The translations under genes and the position numbers were made by a program. Under the pieces are notes generated by a model, which searched no databases, was not told where the DNA came from, and was given only the letters and a program-made list of their open reading frames with translations. From the NCBI GenBank assembly GCA_021014325.1, contig CM037461.1, positions 2,629,501-2,693,500 on the forward strand: DNA of 64,000 nucleotides. Reading direction: 5' to 3'. Positions 20,461-30,700 of the stretch are shown here, in pieces; position 1 is the stretch's first letter; each line of letters opens with the position of its first letter. This stretch comes from Plazaster borealis (lineage: Eukaryota > Echinodermata > Asteroidea > Forcipulatida > Labidiasteridae).

Positions 20461-20884
20461 ACACACACAGTGACACACAGCTCTGTGTTGCAGTCACTCT
20501 GTGGACATTCCTTTGTTCTGTGCACTTTAAGGAAAATCCAATTCTTCATCAACACTGTAAAAAACACTGTGTGGACTTGTGTAAGTCCACATAGTGTTTC
20601 AAGTACCTACATTATGTGGACCTCTTTTGTTCTCAGGAATGTAGCGTTAAAACATCGACTCCTGAAATGGCACAACCAAAATTATTGTGATGACGTCAGG
20701 TGAACTGTGTAAATTTTCCTGAGCCGACGATTTGTAAATTGTACTGCTGTCATTATCTATTGATTTTGATACCATGGAAAATAAGTAATAATAATAATAC
20801 AAGGCATTTATATGGCGCTCTAAAAATAACACAGCGCCTCACATCAACAACATAATTAAATACAATGAAATACAGAAAATGCAC

Positions 20885-21035
20885 TGAAACAAACAGATCA
20901 TAAGCTGGGAAATAGGTGAGTTTTGAGTTGGCGCTTGAAGGTCGCAGTAGATGCTGCTTCCCTGATAGCACACGGCAGCTTGTTCCACAATTTAGGGGCA
21001 ACAACAAAGAATGAACTGTCCCCAGCCTTCTAAGT
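20885..21035 (-). pseudogene. LINE ORF2 C-terminal fragment
   Basis: The minus strand encodes GDSSFFVVAPKLWNKLPCAI then REAASTATFKRQLKTHLFPS and a stop. Typical LINE end; the 3' side has a GGCGCT / (AAT)n tail at 20780-20825. Confidence 0.65.
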
Positions 21036-21554
21036 AAACCTTTAAATCCTTGAAATACAGACTTGTCGAAAAGTCCTTAAAATGTTTGTCGTGGTGATAG
21101 CGTACCAACTCTCTCCGCGAATCTCGCGACACTCAGCGTTGTTCGAGAGCAGTAGTCTCACGAGGACATTCTTCAATCACGGAAGAGCTGAGAGTTACGC
21201 TAACACCGCAACAATCATTAAATGACTTGTTCACAAGTCTATGAAATACAAAAAAAATGAGAGAAAGATCTCATTTAAGAGTAACTTTTTGGTAATAAAA
21301 AATGGCAAGATTTTGTTTCAATAAGTACATATACATTATTACTTACTTTAAGCGTCATTTAGAAACTAGACAGAGGTTGAGGTCAGGAGTTGTACAAAGG
21401 ATACTTAATAAATAAAACATACGAAAGTTATTAATATTACAACATTTTTTTCGGAGGGGATGGGTGATGGAGGGGGTAGGGTGGGACAAATAAATCTTTT
21501 GAACGTTTCTACAAACTACTTGTAATACAAACTTTAAAACCCTTCAGCCTGGGA

Positions 21555-21745
21555 CCTGTTTGGTTGCGACGTTCCTGCTCTATATTCCGACACCCCTATG
21601 TTCCGACAACCTTATGTTCCGACAACCCCCTCATGTTTGACACGCTAAGGGTTAGGGTTAGGGTTAGGAATAGGGTTAGGGTAAGGAATAGGAAAATACA
21701 CCAGGGGTGTCGGAACATAGGTGTGTAACCCCCTGTGGTACGTTG
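21555..21745. mobile_element. Fold-back element with TTAGGG-like run
   Basis: TATTCCGACACCCCTATGTT at left is mirrored by AGGGGTGTCGGAACATAG at right. Between them lies GGGTTAGGGTTAGGGTTAGG at 21649-21690. Confidence 0.55.
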
Positions 21746-21774
21746 TCAGCACATACTGACAAGTTTTTTCCGTA

Positions 21775-22015
21775 GGTTAAAGACATCGTACACGTTTAGT
21801 AATTGGAACCTACTGTTTGTTTCAAACCTATATAGTTGTAGATATATACCATCAAACTAACCTGTGAAAATTTGATTTCAAAAGGTGGTAGCGTTTTTGA
21901 GATATTGCCGAAAATCTGGAGTGGTTATGTCCACGCAGGAAGAATAATCTGCATTGGAATACACACTCTGTTTTTTGGGGAATAAAACGTGATATATTTT
22001 TCCAAGCTCAAAAGC
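21775..22015. mobile_element. TTAA-MITE, subfamily B, right end lost
   Basis: AAGACATCGTACACGTTTAG then TTCAAAAGGTGGTAGCGTTT. It is cut off next to the SINE at 22052. Confidence 0.65.
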
Positions 22016-22051
22016 CTTGGCTGGGAAAAACCTAGGATTGGAACTGCCTCT

Positions 22052-22235
22052 AGCCACCGGGCTAGCTCGGTGGTCTAATGGTAAGACATCTGCTCTAGCA
22101 ATGCAAATGTCGTGGGTTCAAATCCCACCTGAGTGATTTACCTGTGGATTTTTTTCACAGAAATGGGGAAAGTACTGAGTATACAGTGCTTAATAAACAT
22201 TGGTGTGAGGGTAAAAACAAATTATATTAAAAAAT
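22052..22235 (+). mobile_element. tRNA-Ala-like SINE
   Basis: Head GGGCTAGCTCGGTGGTCTAA, box B GTGGGTTCAAATCCC; tail TTTTTTTCACAGAAATGGGG and AGTACTGAGTATACAGTGCT. Confidence 0.75.
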
Positions 22236-22431
22236 CATTCACCAAATTCCCTGGCCTTGTACATTCACAACTCCGATAAATACACTACAGAACTCAAAAT
22301 AAATAGGCTAAGGAACACCTGATGTACAAACTGAAGAAAACAAAATAAATAATTTTTGGCAAATAGACCCTGATGACCTCCAACTCTAAGGCCGTATCCG
22401 AACTGGCGGCTAGAGCTATGGCTACAACTGT

Positions 22432-23300
22432 CATTACGTGAATTTCTCATTAACCAAAATCTCTGAACTCTACTCACCTGTTTCACTGTGACTCTTATCA
22501 GCTGTTATCAGTAAAGTAATTGTAATATAAACATTCACCCTGGAACCCACTTCCGCAAGGCCACTGATCCTGACCCACAAGCCTACTTGCTGGTGTCAAA
22601 TATCCGAAAAGCTGAAGCGCAAAGAGAAAGTACTACTGTTTCTTATTCCATTTCTCAGGATATATATTTTTTTAAATATTTTATTTTACATCTATTAAAG
22701 ATAAAAAAAATTTGGTTGATTTCTATGATTTAAAGTTGCTTTCATGATAACATTTAACACGTTGACTGCCGTTCATAAATTCGTAGGGTCGTTCCCATTT
22801 GCCAAGCATCCAAGTGTGGTGCGCATGCGTGCATACCAAAAAGGTATTTTTTTTGTGTCTACATGTTGTAGCATACAAATTCTAACGATGTGTGCTCACC
22901 ACTGCAAGAAGCGTATTCGTGGCGTTCTCAGTGATGCCAGTGTATTCAATTCACTATACAAAAGCATTTCGTTCTCTACGAGTATACTCGTAGTGGCAGA
23001 ATCCGTTACACCTGTTACTACGAATATACTCGTAGGCGGCAGTCAACGTGTTAACACTATTCCCAATACACATTATTCACACTATTCACATTATAAACAA
23101 CAACCTGTATAATTATGTTGATATTTGTGTCAGTAAACTCACAGGCAGTGACACCCTAAACCACATGTTTACGCCTCATGAACTTTTGATCAGTTAAGAA
23201 AGATCGTGTTGAAAACTGCTCTTTCTCAAACCGGTGAGTACCGACCCGAGTTTGTCATAGGCAAACTCGGGTCTGCTTTGAATGGGTGATTCACGTAATG
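22432..23300. mobile_element. 869-bp DNA transposon-like element (CATTACGTGAAT ends)
   Basis: Begins CATTACGTGAAT and ends ATTCACGTAATG, inserted in the GGCCGTATCCGAACTGGCGG element (its halves lie at 22391-22431 and 23301-23396). It contains a further nested MITE (22754-23054) and a hairpin GACCCGAGTTTG...CAAACTCGGGTC at 23242-23274. The same end recurs at 44108. Confidence 0.7.
22754..23054. mobile_element. Nested MITE with TTAA borders
   Basis: TTAA-CACGTTGACTGCCG at left and CGGCAGTCAACGTG-TTAA at right; two ACGA(G/A)TATACTCGT palindromes near the right end. Confidence 0.75.
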
Positions 23301-23819
23301 GTTGCTAAGGGTGTTGTTTTAGGACGTCCTATACTTCAACGCAAGATGACGCGGCAATCCAACTGTAGCCGTAGTCGCCAATTTGGACACGGCCGAATTA
23401 GAGTATAGTCTAGCGTCTAAAACTGTACATGAAATTTGGTGTTTGACTTCCAAGGAATTTTCAAACCAATTCAAATCTTCGCTAATACAAAAAGATAAAC
23501 AAACATCCACTTCAATTCAGACTTAGTCTAATCCTCTGATTAAAAATATAAAAAACGAACCAATTGTACAAAAATATACAAAATTGTATTCAAGTATCAA
23601 ATAAAGGTGATTATTTTTTAGCTGTTTGGTCATAATTTATACGAATTTGGTATTGGAAAGTTCAATCAATATACAGTCAGTACCATAATCCCAAATGTTT
23701 TATTTGTAACTGGATACACTAGCAACTTTCTTACATAGAAAAAAAAAATAATAATAATAAACCGCAGGGGAAACTGACTAAGTACATTTTTAAATAGTGT
23801 GGGGTTTGAACAAAAAAAA

Positions 23820-24065
23820 TTGACTGGAGTAGGATTTGAACCAATGACCTCAGGATTAACGTGCCGGCGCTCTTCCAACTGAGCTATCTAGCCCTATGTT
23901 GGTGGTCTCCCTATTTTGTCAAAATCTTCGTTCGGGGGTGCCAGTCATCAGCCATACAACTGTAGGCAGTCCACCAACTTAGGGCTAGATAGCTCAGTTG
24001 GTCAAGCACCCGCACGCTAATCCGGAGGTCGTTGGTTCCAATCCAGCTCCAGTCAGTTTTTCTTT
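23820..24065. mobile_element. Inverted pair of tRNA-like sequences
   Basis: Left (-): TCCAACTGAGCTATCTAGCC C; right (+): GGGCTAGATAGCTCAGTTGG with box B-like GTTGGTTCCAATCC. Related pieces at 44240-44310 and 44466-44540. Acceptor stems do not look intact; these are treated as repeats, not tRNA genes. Confidence 0.55.
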
Positions 24066-24183
24066 GATCAAACCCACATTAAAAAATTTAAATAAATAAA
24101 ATCATAAATTGAGTTGAGAAGATAAGAGAAAATAGACGTTTGTACGATAATAATTAAAGTACTGGAATATTCTTTATCCCTGA

Positions 24184-24471
24184 CAGGGTTCTCCCCAGGT
24201 TTGTTTCAAAACTCAGTGGGGCATTCTGGGCCCAAATATTTGGATGTTTGGCCGAAGCACGCTGAATTGAAACAAGGTCTTCGGAATGTTTTCTACTTAG
24301 TGTTTATCTTTGTTTTAAAAGCCCCATTGTGCAATCTGGAGCATTGTATGGATTTCCTTTGATGTTTTTTGTAAAAAAAAAAATTTTTGTTTGCGTATCG
24401 GTAGAAATTTGCGCGTATCGGCACGCAAATCGTGCGTATCGGCCCGATGCTTGTACATGGGGAGAACCCTG
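24184..24471. mobile_element. hAT-like MITE, 288 bp
   Basis: CAGGGTTCTCCCCA at left, TGGGGAGAACCCTG at right. Ends 79 bp before the THSD7 stop on the same strand axis, so it lies in the likely 3' UTR or just beyond it. Confidence 0.75.
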
Positions 24472-24549
24472 CACGATGCAATTATGACATCATTTCAAAT
24501 GAAGGTGTATGACCTCTGACCTCACTGCCGACGTTGAGCTCCTCCAGCA

Positions 24550-24734
24550 TTAGCACTTAGTCACCACATCCTTCACCATCTTACTGAGAGGGAAGTCAGA
24601 GTCACTGCTGATGGTGGGGATCGGGTTAAAGCCGACCTCGGCCGCTCGACGTCTCCTGATGTAGAAAAGGCCGACGATGACAACAAGTAGGGCAATAACA
24701 ACCGCGCTGGCTACTAAAACCCACTTCCATATAT
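24550..24734 (-). CDS. THSD7A: THSD7 terminal exon: TM helix and cytoplasmic tail
   Basis: Acceptor CTTTCAG. Encodes DIWKWVLVASAVVIALLVVI, then VGLFYIRRRRAAEVGFNPIP and a tail ending DVVTKC. TAA occupies 24550-24552. A hydrophobic run of about 22 residues followed by four Arg fits a stop-transfer segment of a type I membrane protein. Confidence 0.9.
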
Positions 24735-27700
24735 CTGAAAGCGATAAAAAAAACCAGAACAGAAAATGAAATGGATGTCCAAAATTATACCTACCAGAGT
24801 ATGGTCACCAGCCAAAATGCCATTTTTCAAATGCATTCTGTGACTGGTATCCTGCTAATTTTGGCTCAGGAGAAAACTATGAAAGAGGAAGGGAAATAAC
24901 CGGTAATTTCCTGCGAATAAGACGCGTCTTATCTGACTTTCAACAGCACTACACTTGCGCCTTATTTGGTGTCGCTTTGAGTTCAAAGTGACGGTCACTG
25001 CGTGAAGATTTCTTTCAATTTTTTGCAGCTGCGTTTTTATTCCAGACAATGCTGCAATCTGACTCAATAATGCGGTCAACCAAGGCTCAACTCTCCAGAC
25101 ATTGTGGCCGTATTTTCATACCCAGTTTACGATACAACCTTGGAGTAGCATCACCTAAATGAAGTAATAATAATAATAATAGTGGCCATTTATAATGCGC
25201 CATGTCTGTCTAAAAAGACACTCCTGGCGCAGGAGAGATGCAGAAGCAAGTGGGTCTACAATGAGTTAAATATATGAAATTTTAAGCACAATAATAAGTT
25301 TTCAAATGAGTTTTGAAGCTGGTATAAGTGGTGACTTGTCGGAGATTGGGAGGGAGTTCGTTCCATAGTGATGGGCCAGAGTGTGAGAAGGATCGTGTTC
25401 CCCATGAGTGGCGTGTACGTGCAATGTGAAGAAGTTTGGTGTTAGATAACCTGAGCTGTCTGGGTGGTGTATGAAGATGTATCAGGCTCTGGATGTATGT
25501 TGGTGCTGTGCCCTGGAGAGACTGATACACAAGAAGGAGAATTTTGAAATCGATTTGTTTTTGAACCGGAAGCCAGTGCAGAGCGGTGAGGATTGGAGAG
25601 ATATGTGATGATCCTTTTGTAAGGGTAACTAGTCGGGCAGCTGAATTCTGGAGCCTTTGGAGACGCTTGATCTGATATTATGTACATATAAGGCATTTAT
25701 ATAGCGCCACTACATCAAGAAGGCATCGCTTTATAGATTGGGTATAAATAATTTGTAATACACTTCTTGAAATTGCATAAAGAGTTGGATTCTCTTATGG
25801 AGATAGTGAGTGCATTCCAGGTTTGGGAGCAAAATGAGCAAAAGTGTGACTTGAGGGGCACGGACATCAATGGGGGTGGGGGGCACGTGCCCCCCCTTAT
25901 TTACACCACTGGGTGAGAATCAGAGTACCGACGACAAGATAGCATTTATTCCTGTCAAGGGATATAAAGTTGAGGTATGTGGAGAAAACCCCCCCCCCCA
26001 AAAAATACCAAAACAAAACCTAGATGTCTATATCTAGTTGTATCGTAAATTTGTAGAGAAAGAAACAAGCAAACCCCCAAACTCACCGGATTTCCCCTCA
26101 AACTGTTCCACATCGTTGCCGTTGTTCGGAACCAGACTCGTTGGACTGGCACCGGCCTCTCCGTTGCCGTCTGGAATGAGGTTGGACTCGGCGCAGACGT
26201 TTGTAGCTTGGTCCAGCATGAAACCAGACTTGCAGCCGCACTGACCGTTGCGGTTGCAGAAGGTGTTTGGGAGGGGGCAGTGGTCGTCTGTAATGCAGCC
26301 GGTGACTGGGAAGCAAGCTTGACCATCACCTGGTGGTTTGAATTTGGTAAGTGATCTATAATTCTGGAAATATAAGTCTGGAAATCAAATCTAGGTGTTT
26401 AATCCCAGTAATCTTTAAGAATGGAACCTGCCTTTAGTATGTCTCCAGGCACCCTTGATCCCAATTATTAAATGAAGGTTAATTCGGATCGCTCTCTCGC
26501 CATGCCAGCCTTGGAACTTTTAAGATTTGTGACTGAATTTTTGGCGGGGCACACAACATTTGTCTACAAACAGACTGATAAAAAACAATAATGATGGCTG
26601 GTAACGTCATCTGAGAAGAGTACATGGGTGTGCATGTGCTACCATGGGCAGCGCGCCGTATCGATACCTCTCCTCACTATCCCCTGGAAAGGAAGCACTG
26701 AAAAACAACGCTGATTGGCTAAGCAAAAGTGACTGCTCTGCGCACATGCTTGTTAACAACCTTCAAGCACTTGTAGGGCGCTTAGCATGCCCTTGTCTAC
26801 ACTGTCACCCTTAACTGCATACAGTTAAACATGTCACATGATCACAGAAGAATGAAAGGGGACCAGTTGCTCTATGACTTGATACGTATTTTGATAGCGT
26901 GATCTGTGTACATCTCTTACACAGAATGGATCGACCACAGGACTAATTAAAATATCCAAATATATTTTGATATTTTAAAGTCACACTTCCAGGGGTTATG
27001 ATCGAGCAAGGCGTATAAAATGGCATGGCGAGATCGTACAACACTGAGAATGAGGTTGATAGGTGCAAGACTTGCAGGTTCTAGTATCTCACCTTCATAA
27101 CCCTCTTTGCAGTGACATTTCCCCTCCTGGCAAATAGCACCTGATGAAGCTGTACATTGCTGATCACACTCCAGGGAAGAAGCTGGTTTTAAGGACGGGA
27201 TGCATCCAGCGGTTACATTCAGAAAGCTTCCTTTATCTTCAGAAACAATGAAAACATAATCATTTAAAGTAAGGCCACATAAAAAACAAAAATGGTTGAT
27301 CGTACCCGCCCGACCCTACGAAACCCCCTGACCCCATTATTATTATTATTTTTTTTTGGAACGGCCTTTTCAATGATCTTATCAGTTAAATTTAGCTCCC
27401 AGACTGTAAAAGCTGATATTTTTTCAAAATTTATAGGTTGACAAGATGTTTGAAGAAAGGTTATTCATGTTGGCAAAAACAAGAACAAATCCTCAATTTA
27501 TTTAGGCTACACATCTGCGTTTTAGTATTTTGTGAATGATAGATAAACTCTGCCAGCCTGCAATATAATATCATGTGGTGAATGCATCTACACAGTACAC
27601 AGTCAACCCTCCTACTGTCTGACCATTCAATATCACCTACTTTGGTTTTTAATGATAGATAAACTATGCCAGCCTGCAATATGGTGTCATGTGGTGAATG

Positions 27701-30700
27701 CATCTACACAGTACACAGTCAACCCTTCTACTGTCTGACCATTCAATATCAACCCCTGTGGTTTTGAATGATAGATAAACTATGCCAGCCTGCAATATGG
27801 TGTCATGTGGTGAATGCATCTACACAGTACACAGTCAACCCTCCTACTGTCTGACCATTCAATATCACCCACTGTGGTTTTATATGATAAATAAACTATG
27901 CCAGCTTGCAATATGATATCATGGTGAATGTATCTACACAGTACACAGTCAACCCTCCTACTGTCTGACCATTCAATATCACCCTCTGTGGTTTTAAATG
28001 ATAAAATAAACTATGCCAGCCTGCAATATTATGATATCATGTGGTGAATGCATCTACACAGTACACAGTCAACCCTCCTACTGTCTGACCATTCAATATC
28101 ACCCACTGTGTTTTTAAATGATAGAGAAACTATACCAGCATTCAATATGACATCGTTTGGTGAATATACAAGAAAATCAAATTGAATGGTTTCAAATGGT
28201 TGGTCAACTTGCTGCAAAATGATACCAAGAGTAGGAGGGTTAAGCTATCACCAGTCGAGACTTAAATCTGTAGATCACTTTAGCTTTGGCAAATTTCCTG
28301 TGAAGTGCTATGTTGTATTAAGTTATAACTGTTCCTGTTTTTTCACAAATTTATTCATTTACAAAATCACAAAATCTGCACAAAATTGTTTAAATTTTGC
28401 CCATCCATGTGAAATAGTAACGGGGGAAGAAAGGTTTTTTTCTTACAGAGTTTTTTTCTCACGGCCTATTTACCTTGGATTTGACACCATATCTCCCTTG
28501 TTCCTGTTTCTTCGATGATAGGTCCTGTTTGCCAGGTGTAGTTAGGGCATATGGCTTGTTCTTTAAGACAAAACCTGGACATAAATGCGAGGGAAAGATA
28601 GAGAGAGAAATTTTGTCAAACAATAACTTTGAAGAAAATTGTTGACCTCAACATTTGTTATATATATATTTTTGTTATGCAAGTTTGCCCCAATCAAGGC
28701 TAAAAGCCACTCACGGTAAGGGGCTACAAGAAGAAAACACTAAAGATGAAAATAACTCGGGGAAGCTGAAGGTAGGAAGTGATATTCCTCTTAAAACAGT
28801 CTAGATTGTAGGATGGAGGGAAACATGCACCAGGCAAGGAGTTCCAAAGAGATGCAGTACGTGGAATAAAGCTGTTGGAATGGCTCTTTGTTCTACATCT
28901 CAGCAAAGCAAGAGTGTATGGGTGAGAAGAAGCAGAAAGCCTGGTTTCACGCACAAACACCCCGATTATAACTACAAAGTGACATTTGGCTTAAGCTGGC
29001 CAACAGCATTGTTCCTTTGTTATACAGTGAGTCTCCCTCAAGACCTGACCATTGCAGAAGAACGCATTTCTATGCTTGACACTGGGTGGGTTTTCTTTTG
29101 TTTGAGCTTGCACGCACAGGAACACGTCGCATTGCAGCCGTGCCTCTGATGTAATTTATCCATGGCCCCTTAGCGATTAATTGATCATATGGACACATTA
29201 ATTGTTTACTAATTTTTTGCAAATGGTGACCCCCCAAATAAACGCGTTCACAATAGCACCCTTAAGAGTCCCTTTTTCCCATTTTGAAAACTGTTCGGCC
29301 ATGTGATCTTTATTTTTCGTTTTACAGCTATTTTTCTGAAGGGATTTAGACAGGTCACTAGCGACCGGACAGCGCGTAAAAAGAGTTAAAGGTATCGTAC
29401 ACGTTTGGTAATGACTCAAAACAAATATTAGCATAAAAACTTACTTGGTAACGAGCAACGGAGAGCTGTTGATAGTATAAAACATTGTAGGAAACAATCT
29501 GAAGTAACATAGTTTTTGAGAAAGAGGTAATTTCTCACTAAAATAATGTAAACTTCTTGCAAGAGGTTTTTATTCCTATCTGAAAGCACACAAATTTGTA
29601 CAACAAGGGTGTTTTTTCTTTCATCATTTTCTTGCAACTTCGATGACCAATTGAGCCCAAATTTTCACAGGCTTGTTATTTTATGCATATGTTGGGATAC
29701 ACCAAGTGAGAACACTGGTCTTTGACAATTTCCAAATGTGTTCAGTGCCTCCAAGGGTTTTAATACCTTTCTTGGATGAGATTGACTGGGCAGGGTTTTC
29801 CTCCTGGCAAGGCTGGACTTGTCACTGATCTTGAGCTTGTAATAAATGCAGAATCTTTCAGTGAATAACAAGACTTGAAGCAAGACGTCTCAGGACTCCA
29901 AGATGTGACCTGTAGGTTAGGATATGAAAATATATGGGGCTTGACTGGGCGTAAGTAGTTAACCCTCCTACTATCTGACCATTTCATATCATCCACTGTG
30001 GTTTTGAATGACAAATGAAATATGCAAACCTGCAATATGATATCATATTCTAGCCGTGTTTATATCACACGTTTAAACATGGCCACGTGATGCCCTCTCA
30101 ACCAATCAAAATGAATAAACTGTCCCAGGTAATTATGAATAAGGAAATAAAAGAATGGCATAGAGGTCTTTATCGGCCGTTTAAAACCTTGCAGGGTCGC
30201 GGTCATGCGATAAAGGACCAAACCGAAAGCGAGTTCCTGTATCGCACGACCACGACCCTGCAAGGCTTTAAACGGCCATTAAGATAGTCTTGATTGGCGA
30301 CGCTTTTTTTTGTATTAGTCTCCTGTAATGTGTCACAACAGCGTTAGAATTTGCAAGAAGTAAACTTGGTTTTAAAATCCGTGGACAGTATATGTATTGT
30401 TTGCAGGTTTTTATTAAACTGCCGATCACAACATACAATCGTTGTCGCCACTTCATTATGAGCGGTCAGGTTGGCATAGCGTTATCTTGCCTTGCCTTCC
30501 ACTTCTGGGACCCCGGTTCGAATCACGCCGAGGGCACTATGTGGACTGGATTTTTAGTCTCTGCCTAATTAAGTGGGTTTTCCCTGGAATAAGTATCTGG
30601 GGTTTTCCTCCCACATTTAATTCTGAAACTTCCTTCATTGTCTTTTCTCCATGGGTTCTTGCCTAGTAAAGTGCTTAAGATCGCTTTACTGATAGTCTTT

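Noticed and set aside
22070..22140. Functional tRNA gene (Ala-like), and similar hits at 31740, 31940, 32150, 32350, 47340 and 63830
   Set aside because: Acceptor stems are not paired properly and each is followed by the same SINE tail, so these are SINE heads.
23985..24060. tRNA gene with an Ile/Asn-like look
   Set aside because: It occurs as an inverted pair with repeats at 44240 and 44466, and stem pairing looks poor; repeat-derived.
26034..26329. Minus-strand open frames of 124 and 72 codons (MMVKLASQSPAALQTTTAPS)
   Set aside because: Wrong frames of the THSD7 exon 26087-26329; the EGF-like frame fits exon phase and family.
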